Below, piece by piece: positions 6,653 through 13,604 of a stretch of 26,508 nt of DNA (within the stretch, counting starts at the first letter, position 1; each line of letters begins with the position of its first letter). This stretch comes from a virus: IMG/VR virus record IMGVR_UViG_3300037189_022715, positions 1 through 26,508 of that record; one strand, 5' to 3'. Both the position numbers and the translations under genes were made by a program. Under the pieces are notes generated by a model, which searched no databases, was not told the origin of the DNA, and worked only from the letters and a program-made list of their open reading frames with translations.

Positions 6653-7389
6653 TCTGAATATATCTTTGAATATAGTTCTGATAGTAATTCAATGATTTCT
6701 TCAATTGTTCCATCTCGGCGTAACTCTTTAAAGACTAGATTTTCTACCGCAAATTCACCGCCTTTTGCAAGACCCTCTTTACGATCATTCATGATCTTCT
6801 TTTTAATACGATCTAGATAATCATACATGTTTTGAGCTTCATCACCCTCAGCAGAGCGAGCCTTTGCCTTCACCATCTTGATTTCAGTCTTAATGACTCT
6901 CATCTTTTCATCAATATCCTTCTGATCAAAGTTAGGTTCACTCCAATTAGGAACAATAATCCACCTATCTCTAAGTATTGAAAAGAGACCTGATGCAACG
7001 TGTTGTTCGTCCTTGTGTTGAACATAGCACTCAACATCGTGTCCTCTAAGAATTACAGGATGGCGTAAGTTCCACATAAATCGCTGACCATCTAGTGCTT
7101 TTCTAACTAGCTCTAGGTTTCCATCAATCTGTGCAAAATCAATAATTATATGTACGTCTAGGTCTGAGTCCTTATTCCAATTAAAATTAGCGATTGAACC
7201 AGTCAATTGGATATCCATAATTGGAACTTCTAATTTTAGTGAAGACCAGAAATCGTCAGCTACTGCAAGCAATTTTGCTCGTATTGCCTGGTCCATCTTA
7301 CCCTCTTCCCAGAACTTAGGACAAAGGTCACGATTGTATTCTACCTTTTCGTTGATCCATTGATTAAAAGTATTTGCTTTATGCTTCAA
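6649..7389 (-). CDS. Nucleotidyltransferase (Pol beta superfamily) with capsid-targeting-like N-terminus
   Basis: 246 residues. Residues 63-81 contain TGS (63-65) followed by D76-L-D78, the G-S-x(n)-D-x-D signature of Pol-beta-type nucleotidyltransferases, with a candidate third acidic residue at E120 (DVECYV). Such enzymes transfer a nucleoside monophosphate to RNA, protein or small molecules; the substrate cannot be read here. Residues 6-14 (NTFNQWINE) match the T4-like capsid leader, so the enzyme is probably packaged in the head, trimmed after E14 and delivered with the DNA. A late promoter at 7410-7417 fits virion timing. Confidence 0.75.
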   Translation of the reverse strand: MKHKANTFNQWINEKVEYNRDLCPKFWEEGKMDQAIRAKLLAVADDFWSSLKLEVPIMDIQLTGSIANFNWNKDSDLDVHIIIDFAQIDGNLELVRKALDGQRFMWNLRHPVILRGHDVECYVQHKDEQHVASGLFSILRDRWIIVPNWSEPNFDQKDIDEKMRVIKTEIKMVKAKARSAEGDEAQNMYDYLDRIKKKIMNDRKEGLAKGGEFAVENLVFKELRRDGTIEEIIELLSELYSKIYSE

Positions 7390-7409
7390 AACAGTAAAGA
7401 TGATTTATT

Positions 7410-7417
7410 TTATTTAT
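7410..7417 (-). promoter_or_regulatory. Late-promoter motif (ATAAATAA)
   Basis: Minus-strand ATAAATAA 21 nt before the ATG at 7389. Confidence 0.6.
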
Positions 7418-7455
7418 CTAGGATATAAGTATCTTAATAATGACACTTGCTCTAA

Positions 7456-7463
7456 ATAAATAA
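7456..7463 (+). promoter_or_regulatory. Late-promoter motif (ATAAATAA), plus strand
   Basis: Plus-strand ATAAATAA only 5 nt before the ATG at 7469 and 11 nt before a second in-frame ATG at 7475. Together with the minus-strand copy at 7410-7417 it makes a divergent pair of late promoters. Confidence 0.55.
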
Positions 7464-7468
7464 TTTAT

Positions 7469-8356
7469 ATGAACATGTACATTAAACCGTTTGAGCCAAT
7501 TAATGAGTCCATGAAACAGCATGGAATCCTGCTAATCAAAGGCAAGCCTAGGGGCAAGAACAAGGAACAGATGCTTTTTGCAACTCACGTAAATACTTGG
7601 GCAGAACTTCGTCCAGGTGCAACGATGATGTTCCTCTCTGATATATTCTATCGTGTTATTAAAGAGGGTGATAAGATTAAGGGAGTAAAAATCAATTGGA
7701 GAAGCGAAGATTCACTAAAGGATGCTCTTAATTTTAAGGCTCCTGGTAAACTTAGTGTAGTTCTTAATAATAACAAGACACCATACCACTGGAAGACACT
7801 GAAGCATACTAATTTAAGAGACGCTCTTGACTCAGTCGAAGGAGACATTAGCCGAGAAAATTTTATATTCGAATCAGCTGATTCGTTAGAATCAATTAAG
7901 AAGATTGTTACAACTGATGCAACTGATGCAATCTTTAGAGAAGGAACGAACGTTATTGTTCTCGACTGGGCTATTCCGGAAACTAATTTTGCAGATATGG
8001 TTACTGACAATGATCGACATGGTTCAGAAATGACAGAATGGGAAGCTACATTTGACTGTCTATATGTAGGTCGACCTGAATTAGATGAAGAACTTAAGGA
8101 AATGGAACTTAATCGATTTGAAGTTACTATCACTTTTGAGTCAAACTTTTCATATCAACAATGGTATGATCCAGGAGATCGAGATACTCCACCAGATGGG
8201 GATATTGAAATAACTGATATTGATACCAAAATAACAAATATGCTAATCGGTGGAATAGAGTCAGAAGATACTTTTGAGCTGGCTAAAATCGTTAGTGGCA
8301 TGGATGGAGAAGACTTTGAATCATTCATCAAGAAAAAACACGAAAAATTTATTTAA
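7469..8356 (+). CDS. Late protein with capsid-targeting-like N-terminus, plus strand
   Basis: 295 residues. Residues 4-13 (YIKPFEPINE) match the capsid-leader pattern with cleavage predicted after E13. No domain is recognised in the rest; the C-terminal half is acidic (PDGDIEITDIDTK). It is one of two plus-strand genes in the window that have both the late promoter motif and the leader, showing that the leader follows promoter class, not strand. The close promoter suggests that the true start may be the second Met (codon 3) or that the message is leaderless. Confidence 0.65.
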   Translation: MNMYIKPFEPINESMKQHGILLIKGKPRGKNKEQMLFATHVNTWAELRPGATMMFLSDIFYRVIKEGDKIKGVKINWRSEDSLKDALNFKAPGKLSVVLNNNKTPYHWKTLKHTNLRDALDSVEGDISRENFIFESADSLESIKKIVTTDATDAIFREGTNVIVLDWAIPETNFADMVTDNDRHGSEMTEWEATFDCLYVGRPELDEELKEMELNRFEVTITFESNFSYQQWYDPGDRDTPPDGDIEITDIDTKITNMLIGGIESEDTFELAKIVSGMDGEDFESFIKKKHEKFI

Positions 8357-8380
8357 CTTTTCCTAATTCTTAAGTACAAT
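8352..8380 (+). promoter_or_regulatory. Early promoter (TTTAAC-N17-TACAAT)
   Basis: TTTAAC at 8352-8357, 17-nt spacer, TACAAT at 8375-8380, giving a start of transcription near 8387, about 10 nt before the ATG at 8397. The -35 box overlaps the stop codon of the preceding gene. It heads the early operon that contains the ADP-ribose/NAD genes. Confidence 0.6.
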
Positions 8381-8396
8381 ATTAAAAAAGTACTTG

Positions 8397-8786
8397 ATGG
8401 AATCTTCAAAGGAAAAACTTGATGCTTATCTCGAATCAATAGGTGGGCTTGAAAACGGTTGGCGACCTGACCGTCCACCAATAAAGGATGCTCACTATTT
8501 TGAGTGTAATGAAGGCTGGTATCCGCTAATTCAAAAACTTATCGAAGACCTTATCCAACTCGGTTGGGACAAACAGGTAACTCAAGTAAAGGAAAAGTTC
8601 GGTGGACTTCGGTTCTATATCAATGAAGGATCCGATGAAGTACACACTCGAATTACTAAAGCTGAAGGTGAAAGCTACACCATCTGTGAGATGTGTGGAG
8701 AAGCTGGTGAAATTAGAAGGGATACTGGATGGTACCGAACCCTATGCGAAGCACATCATATTGAAATCAAAGATAGGAAACGATGA
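8397..8786 (+). CDS. Zinc-binding hypothetical protein ('KFGGLRFY' family)
   Basis: 129 residues from the ATG at 8397 (a TTG one codon earlier is less likely). Residues 41-73 carry the string GWYPLIQKLI and KEKFGGLRFY, which I recognise as the hallmark of a widespread small bacterial/phage hypothetical family. It continues with C97-x2-C100 and C117-x2-H120, a likely zinc site. Biochemical role unknown. It overlaps the next gene by 4 nt (ATGA), so the two are translationally coupled. Confidence 0.65.
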   Translation: MESSKEKLDAYLESIGGLENGWRPDRPPIKDAHYFECNEGWYPLIQKLIEDLIQLGWDKQVTQVKEKFGGLRFYINEGSDEVHTRITKAEGESYTICEMCGEAGEIRRDTGWYRTLCEAHHIEIKDRKR

Positions 8787-9130
8787 CAGAATTTAGATTC
8801 TATAAAGAAGAGACACACCGGTGGTATGTTGACCTGCCTAAATGGGAAGGCCCTAAAGCTGCACTAGAAATGGTCGACGGTGCCGATACTATGTTAGAAT
8901 ACATGGCAGAAGGTTTAGGAGAAGTCAGAGCTATTCTTTCCACCAGAAAAGTAGATAATGCATATCACCTACACTTTGTACGAGAGACTCCTGAAATAGG
9001 TGAAGGTGCTCAATATTACCTTGAAGAATATATCGGACTTACGATTAATTTAAGAGTCTGGTTATGTGACGTCACAAAATTTGTCTTTGGAGACTTTCCT
9101 AAAGATATTTGGATCACACCTATTAATTAG
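8783..9130 (+). CDS. Hypothetical protein of a conserved DUF family
   Basis: 115 residues, starting with the pattern RFYKEETHRWYVDLP and containing KAALEMVDGADTMLEYM and WLCDVTKFVFGDFP. These strings recur in a small family of uncharacterised bacterial and phage proteins (I think DUF6717, not verified). No catalytic residues can be named. Second gene of the early operon, coupled to the preceding one by an ATGA overlap. Confidence 0.55.
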   Translation: MTEFRFYKEETHRWYVDLPKWEGPKAALEMVDGADTMLEYMAEGLGEVRAILSTRKVDNAYHLHFVRETPEIGEGAQYYLEEYIGLTINLRVWLCDVTKFVFGDFPKDIWITPIN

Positions 9131-9144
9131 TCAAAACCCTTTAG

Positions 9145-9150
9145 TATAAT
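9145..9150 (+). promoter_or_regulatory. Early promoter -10 box (TATAAT)
   Basis: CTTTAGTATAATATACG, with TATAAT at 9145-9150, matches the context of the other early -10 boxes (CTTTAGTACAATATT at 25862-25876, CTTAAGTACAATATT near 8369-8383). +1 would fall at about 9157, the A of the ATG, implying a leaderless transcript. The -35 (ATTAAT, 9122-9127) is weak. Confidence 0.5.
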
Positions 9151-9156
9151 ATACGT

Positions 9157-9549
9157 ATGAAATTATTTTTAGATGATATTCGCCAACCTAAGGATGCTTG
9201 CTATCTTGTCCTAAATCCGGCTCTCTATTGGGAGGACGATTGGGAAATAGTAAAGAACTATCCTGAATTTTGTGCATGGATCAAGAGAAATGGTCTTCCA
9301 AAAATAGTATCATTTGATCATGATCTAGCTGATGTTCACTATGAAGTCGACTTCAATGACTGGAATGACATGACTGCAGATCAACTTGGAGTTGAAGAGA
9401 CTGGATTAGATTGTGCCAAATGGATGGTAGAATACTGTTTAGATAATGGTTTTAAATTACCTGAATACCATGTACACTCTGCGAATCCAGCAGGAAAGAA
9501 GAATATACAGGGATATTTAGATAACGCTAAAAAACACCTAGAATTATGA
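9157..9549 (+). CDS. Cyclic-phosphate-processing receiver-like protein (cREC)
   Basis: 130 residues. The opening KLFLDDIRQP (D6, D7), the strand VSFDHDL (D54, H55, D56), the segment TGLDCAKWMVEY and the end LPEYHVHSANPAGKKNI (H105, H107) are the signature of the cyclic-phosphate-processing receiver domain, a REC-fold family with His residues. From comparative genomics this family is predicted to act on cyclic phosphates such as ADP-ribose 1'',2''-cyclic phosphate in RNA-repair pathways; activity here is inference. It overlaps the next gene by 4 nt and shares an operon with a PRPP-synthetase homologue and a macro domain. Confidence 0.7.
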   Translation: MKLFLDDIRQPKDACYLVLNPALYWEDDWEIVKNYPEFCAWIKRNGLPKIVSFDHDLADVHYEVDFNDWNDMTADQLGVEETGLDCAKWMVEYCLDNGFKLPEYHVHSANPAGKKNIQGYLDNAKKHLEL

Positions 9550-9950
9550 GTGAGAATATATTTGAAAAATTAACAGCTTTTTTAAAGACTGAAGAAGGGA
9601 AACGATCTATCACAGAGTTTGGTAAAAAAATGAAAGCTGCTGATGATTACAAGAAGCTTAATATTGAACGCTTTAAAAAATATGCAGAACATCGACTCGA
9701 TGAAGTGCTTGAAAGGATAATTGACAAGTACGATTCAGACGAATACGTTCGTCGAGAATATAGATTAGGCTATGAGCCTAGAGAGACTCTTCTTTGGGTC
9801 GCATTTAATTATGCCGAAGAATATTGCAAGCCTTGTGAAGATCCTGAATATGCAAACACTTTTACTGGAGCGATGTATACTATTGGCTCCTATGTGATTC
9901 AAGTAATGCACGGCCAAGGGTCGGTGGTTAAAATAGAAAAAATAAAATAA
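9546..9950 (+). CDS. Hypothetical early protein
   Basis: 134 residues, helical, charged. Strings such as DSDEYVRREYRLGYEPRE and the aromatic WVAFNYAEEYC suggest a conserved phage family, but I cannot name it. It begins by an ATGA overlap with the cREC gene and ends 11 nt before the PRPP-synthetase homologue, so it belongs to the same operon. No function is visible. Confidence 0.6.
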   Translation: MSENIFEKLTAFLKTEEGKRSITEFGKKMKAADDYKKLNIERFKKYAEHRLDEVLERIIDKYDSDEYVRREYRLGYEPRETLLWVAFNYAEEYCKPCEDPEYANTFTGAMYTIGSYVIQVMHGQGSVVKIEKIK

Positions 9951-9961
9951 AAACAACTAAC

Positions 9962-10855
9962 ATGTCAAAAATTAGCACGCTCAATCTCGCATATCCTGAA
10001 AAATCAGATATTAAGTTCGAGAAGACAAAATTTCCTGATGGACAACAGTCAATTAAGATAACTTCAGGTGTAGCCTCTGAAATAGCAATTAAAATCTATT
10101 CAAGATTTACTAATTTTCAGGACTTAGAACTTATTCTTTGCGCTACCGCTGCTCTAAAGAATATGGGAATGACTGATATTTTTCTCTATGTTCCATACTT
10201 CTTAGGCGGTCGTAGTGATCGTAAGTTCGAAGACGGCTCAATCAATTATATCAAGGATGTAGTTGCTCCAATTATTAATGCACAGCACTATAAAGGAGTT
10301 CTAGTCCTGGATCCTCATTCTGACGTAATCGAAGCGTGTATTGATCGACTAGACAAGATAGACAACTATAGTCTAATCAAAGCTGCTCTTACCGCAATTG
10401 ATAATACAAATGCTGCTCGAGAAAAGATGTGTATTATCTCTCCAGATGCTGGTGCACTTAAGAAGATTTATGGAGTAGCTAAGCATTTCGATATCCGAGA
10501 AGTTGTGACTGCATCTAAAGTCAGAGACTTGACAACCGGTAAGATCATATACACTGAACTTCCGCAGATCGATGGTTCCCGTGGAAAAAACTTTGTAATC
10601 ATCGACGATATTTGTGACGGAGGTCGAACATTTATTGAAGTTGCAAAAGCTATTCGCGAACAGAGACCGCTGGACTTATTTGGTGATAAAATCTACTTGA
10701 TTGTCACTCATGGAATATTTTCAGCTGGTCTACTTGAACTTTTCAACTATTTTACTGGTGTTTACTGTACAAATAGTGTCAAGGATATCAAAGTCGACGA
10801 ATATTCAGACTATGCTGTCGATAATAGCTTCTTAACCCAATTTAATATATTCTAA
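9962..10855 (+). CDS. PRPP synthetase homologue (Prs / ADPR-PP synthetase Adps type)
   Basis: 297 residues, close to the usual 300-320. Motifs in order: FPDG (24-27), PYFLGGRSDRK (78-88, ATP/ribose-5-phosphate region), LDPHSD (116-121, metal-binding His), SPDAG (160-164), the K-x-R flexible-loop pair K186/R188 and the PRPP-binding VIIDDICDGGRTF (212-224). Canonical enzymes make PRPP from ATP and ribose-5-phosphate. In phage NARP1 a homologue instead pyrophosphorylates ADP-ribose to ADPR-PP for NAD+ rebuilding. Sequence alone does not tell me which substrate is used; the NAMPT homologue at 14670 and the ADP-ribose-type neighbours favour an NAD role. The stop overlaps the next start by 1 nt (TAATG). 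Confidence 0.85.
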   Translation: MSKISTLNLAYPEKSDIKFEKTKFPDGQQSIKITSGVASEIAIKIYSRFTNFQDLELILCATAALKNMGMTDIFLYVPYFLGGRSDRKFEDGSINYIKDVVAPIINAQHYKGVLVLDPHSDVIEACIDRLDKIDNYSLIKAALTAIDNTNAAREKMCIISPDAGALKKIYGVAKHFDIREVVTASKVRDLTTGKIIYTELPQIDGSRGKNFVIIDDICDGGRTFIEVAKAIREQRPLDLFGDKIYLIVTHGIFSAGLLELFNYFTGVYCTNSVKDIKVDEYSDYAVDNSFLTQFNIF

Positions 10856-11328
10856 TGAGAGTAATCAAACCACCGCACCCAATAAGTAAAGCTGGTGCAA
10901 ATATCCGGACTATCTTCCTAGCTGGCAGCATTGAAATGGGAATCGCAGAAGACTGGCAAACGCAAGTCGAGAACTACTTTAAAGAGTATCCCAAGGATAT
11001 TGTTATTCTTAATCCTCGACGAGATGAATGGGATTCAAGCTGGCAACAGACTATAACTAATCCTCAATTTTATCAGCAAGTAAACTGGGAATTAAATGCA
11101 CTAGAAAAGGCTGACCTGATCATCATGTACTTTTCTCCAGACACAAAATCACCAATCTCTCTACTTGAATTCGGCAAGTTTGCAGATTCTGGAAAGATGC
11201 TAGTATGTTGCCCGACTGGCTTTTGGAGAAAAGGCAACGTTGATATCGTATGTGAACGATATGGAATACCTAACTATGCAAAGTTAGAAGAATTATTAGA
11301 AGACATTAGAAACAAAGATTTAATATGA
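10855..11328 (+). CDS. Nucleoside 2-deoxyribosyltransferase-like protein
   Basis: 157 residues. IFLAGSIEMG (20-29), NPRRDEW (53-59), VNWELNAL (76-83), ADLIIMYFSPDTKSP (86-100) and SLLEFG (102-107) match the nucleoside 2-deoxyribosyltransferase-like family; E105 is the likely nucleophile. Members transfer or hydrolyse the N-glycosidic bond of (deoxy)nucleosides or nucleotides. It is translationally coupled (1-nt overlap) to the PRPP-synthetase homologue, so it may act on a related ribose metabolite, for example salvaging base or trimming a nucleotide signal. The real substrate is unknown. Confidence 0.8.
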   Translation: MRVIKPPHPISKAGANIRTIFLAGSIEMGIAEDWQTQVENYFKEYPKDIVILNPRRDEWDSSWQQTITNPQFYQQVNWELNALEKADLIIMYFSPDTKSPISLLEFGKFADSGKMLVCCPTGFWRKGNVDIVCERYGIPNYAKLEELLEDIRNKDLI

Positions 11329-11525
11329 TGGATTTTTTAGAATTTACGTTCAGATCATTTTGGACATTTATTGGAGTGCTGATTCTAGTCTCAGTACCCC
11401 TAAACTTTTTATTTAAGATGTGGAACCGTTTTTGGAGACACATAAGTATTCGTAAACATGGATATCCTCCGGTTCATTGTGATGCAGATGGAGATTTTCC
11501 AAAAAAGAAGGACTCAGATGAATAA
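11325..11525 (+). CDS. Small single-pass membrane protein
   Basis: 66 residues with one hydrophobic helix (about residues 9-31, FRSFWTFIGVLILVSVPLNF), a basic patch just after it (KMWNRFWRHISIRKHG) and an acidic Lys/Asp tail. The positive patch predicts a cytoplasmic C-terminus. It overlaps its upstream neighbour by 4 nt and its downstream neighbour by 8 nt. Function unknown; possibly an inner-membrane regulator of host or superinfection processes. Confidence 0.55.
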   Translation: MMDFLEFTFRSFWTFIGVLILVSVPLNFLFKMWNRFWRHISIRKHGYPPVHCDADGDFPKKKDSDE

Positions 11526-11712
11526 GTATCAATTAATCGTAATGACTGGCGATCGCGTAGATCGCTACACAGTATTTGCAGAAAACTTTAGTACTACCAC
11601 AAATAGTGGCACTTCTAGTGGTTTCTATTCATTCTATGCAGATCGTAAACTTGTTTGCTGTTATCCAATTGAGAGGACAATAATCGTTTCAATAGAAGAC
11701 GTCGATGAATAG
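11518..11712 (+). CDS. Small hypothetical early protein
   Basis: 64 residues from the ATG at 11518 (MNKYQLIVMTGD), chosen because it gives a short 8-nt overlap (ATGAATAA) with the preceding gene; an earlier in-frame ATG at 11458 would overlap it far more and read a hydrophobic, un-neighbour-like segment. Beta-rich, no motif recognised. Its end overlaps the macro-domain gene by 8 nt. Confidence 0.5.
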   Translation: MNKYQLIVMTGDRVDRYTVFAENFSTTTNSGTSSGFYSFYADRKLVCCYPIERTIIVSIEDVDE

Positions 11713-12220
11713 GATAGATGGAGACTTGATCCAGCTTGCTAAAGAGGGCAAGTTTGACGTGATTGCACATGGTTGTAATTGCATGAGTACTATGGGAGCT
11801 GGTATCGCTCCTCAAATGGCTAAAGAGTTTGGATGTGACCGTTTTGATATGGAAAGACGCGGTCGAGACATTAATAAATTAGGCAACATTGATTACGAAA
11901 CCCTTTATTGGGAAGACGATAAGTATTGGACTAAGTATCCAGATGAAGATGGAAAATGGGTTTCACATAAGTTAACAGTAGTAAATGCATACACTCAATA
12001 TAATTATGGTCGTAATCATAAAGATGGTGCAACTGCTCCATTCGACTATGAAGCCTTTACCTTATGTATGAGAAAAATCAATAACCTATTTGGAGGCAAA
12101 CATATTGGCTTGCCAAAAATTGGTGCAGGCCTTGCTGGAGGAGACTGGGAAAGGATTGAAAAAATTATTGAGAAGGAGCTTTGGTTTTGTGAGGTGACTA
12201 TCGTTAATTATGTAAAATAA
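11705..12220 (+). CDS. Macro domain protein, ADP-ribose-1''-phosphate phosphatase type
   Basis: 171 residues covering one macro domain. IDGDLI (4-9), VIAHGCNCMSTMGAGIAPQ (19-37, ligand loop 1 with the Asn and Gly-rich turn), VVNAYTQ (92-98) and GLPKIGAGLAGGDW (135-148, ligand loop 2) are the macro-domain landmarks, closest in style to the Appr-1''-p processing (Poa1-like) branch. Such proteins bind ADP-ribose and remove the 1''-phosphate. In this operon, with a cREC and a PRPP-synthetase homologue, it would give a route from ADP-ribose 1'',2''-cyclic phosphate to ADP-ribose. Catalytic class is inferred. Confidence 0.85.
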   Translation: MNRIDGDLIQLAKEGKFDVIAHGCNCMSTMGAGIAPQMAKEFGCDRFDMERRGRDINKLGNIDYETLYWEDDKYWTKYPDEDGKWVSHKLTVVNAYTQYNYGRNHKDGATAPFDYEAFTLCMRKINNLFGGKHIGLPKIGAGLAGGDWERIEKIIEKELWFCEVTIVNYVK

Positions 12221-12286
12221 TCTAACATATTTTAATTGTTGCAGTATTTAGTAGTATTCTTATCTTAACCAATTAAAATTTAAGTC

Positions 12287-12838
12287 ATGAAAAAGTCAGT
12301 GTTAGGCTTCGCGTTATTAGTAGGAATGATTAGTAACTCTCAAGAAAAACTTCAAATTACTCAATACCAAGCATTAACACAATCTGAATACGCATCTTTA
12401 AAATCATATGGTATTAATTATGTATGCCCATTGGGTAGAAATACACTACTTAATGATAAAAAATATTTTGATCTGCTAACTAGCGGAAGCAAGAAATTAT
12501 TAAAATCAGATATTGAAAGATTTAAGAAATGGAATACATCATATTTTTCGTTAGATCCAAATAAATCTGATACGTTAATGATGTCATCTAGTTTTCACGA
12601 TAGAACATATATTCCATGGAACGTACCAATTACTGGTTACTATAAACATGAAATCAATAATGACAATATTGAATACATTGAAATCGTAGAGTATAAGATA
12701 TTTTATCCTGGTTTAAAAACACATGATCAATTAATGTATAACTTTACTATTTTGATCAAGTATCGAAGCGAGCAATTAACGAAACTTATACCTGCTGGAT
12801 ATTTTGAAGACGACTGTGGCCAATGTCAAGTATACTAG
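12287..12838 (+). CDS. Secreted protein with signal peptide, unknown function
   Basis: 183 residues. Residues 1-18 (MKKSVLGFALLVGMISNS) are a classic signal peptide (Lys-rich n-region, hydrophobic core, small residues before Gln) of the style common in Flavobacteriia. The mature part is polar and beta-like with cysteines at the C-terminus (CGQC), suggesting a periplasmic or outer-membrane-facing protein. It sits 66 nt after the macro gene on the same strand. Not recognised; an envelope role during infection is inference from export only. Confidence 0.6.
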   Translation: MKKSVLGFALLVGMISNSQEKLQITQYQALTQSEYASLKSYGINYVCPLGRNTLLNDKKYFDLLTSGSKKLLKSDIERFKKWNTSYFSLDPNKSDTLMMSSSFHDRTYIPWNVPITGYYKHEINNDNIEYIEIVEYKIFYPGLKTHDQLMYNFTILIKYRSEQLTKLIPAGYFEDDCGQCQVY

Positions 12839-12851
12839 TCGTTTATATAAG

Positions 12852-13511
12852 TTATAGTTTTTTAGCTACTGGTGCAGTTGTTGTGGTCGGTGTAGCAACA
12901 GTCAATGGTTTAATTGCTAACCATAGTGTTCCTGCAAAACCACTAGGCTGCGTTTTATAAGTATCTAAATTTCTAACTACATGACTTCTAAACTTGTCCT
13001 GTATAACAGTATTTGATCCTAATTTAGTACACCATGCTGTAAATACTTCTCCAGTTAATCCTGCTTCAGTTAATGGCAAAATATCATCATTAGTAATTCC
13101 TTTCCAGCCAGCTGCAACAGCCGGATAAAAATTCTGTCTATCCATCGGTCCACTATCAGTTGGATTTATTGCTTTACCAGTAGTTGAAATAAACACTGAA
13201 CCTGCATAAAAAGGCATAGGCGTACCTAATTTGTTTGGCTCTAAACTATATACATTAAATGACTGTTCATTCATGAGAGCTCCACCCTGTGGGTTAGCTG
13301 AAAGTTTTGCACAAATATAATATGTTGATCCAGCATATGCAACAGTTTGGCCTTTAATAGTATTCCAATTACCTTTATGTTTAGCCAAAAATGATTTTGC
13401 GGCTGCTGCCAGGTCTGGATTGCCTGAAAGAGCTTCATTCAGAGCAAATCCTCCATGTTTTGAACGATACGATTCGTTAAGCCAGTTTTTGAAGTTTAAA
13501 ACATTTGACAT
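12852..13511 (-). CDS. Late protein with capsid-targeting-like N-terminus
   Basis: 219 residues. Residues 5-13 (LNFKNWLNE) and 21-26 (GFALNE) give two consecutive candidate prohead-protease sites at E13 and E26. The body (residues 30-195) is Gly/Ala/Thr-rich and beta-like; the last 20 residues are a Thr/Pro/Ala tail. Cysteines at C68 and C163. A late promoter lies at 13529-13536. No domain recognised; probably a head-packaged or virion protein. Confidence 0.6.
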   Translation of the reverse strand: MSNVLNFKNWLNESYRSKHGGFALNEALSGNPDLAAAAKSFLAKHKGNWNTIKGQTVAYAGSTYYICAKLSANPQGGALMNEQSFNVYSLEPNKLGTPMPFYAGSVFISTTGKAINPTDSGPMDRQNFYPAVAAGWKGITNDDILPLTEAGLTGEVFTAWCTKLGSNTVIQDKFRSHVVRNLDTYKTQPSGFAGTLWLAIKPLTVATPTTTTAPVAKKL

Positions 13512-13528
13512 ATTTTGATGTTTTCTTA

Positions 13529-13536
13529 TTATTTAT
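13529..13536 (-). promoter_or_regulatory. Late-promoter motif (ATAAATAA)
   Basis: Minus-strand ATAAATAA 18 nt before the ATG at 13511. Confidence 0.6.
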
Positions 13537-13604
13537 CAAATAAAATTTAAAAATATTTTAATTTTTATCCAGGTTAGAGTATTTTAATACTAAATAAAAT
13601 TATA

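Noticed and set aside
7648-8133. Long minus-strand frame of 161 codons inside the plus-strand late gene 7469-8356
   Set aside because: It is fully inside a gene with a leader peptide, promoter and good composition; the translated product is Ser/Val/Leu-rich, as antisense frames of this genome are.
8602-8796. Plus-strand frame in the third register inside 8397-8786
   Set aside because: It overlaps a gene with a recognised family signature and a zinc motif; no leader or promoter of its own.
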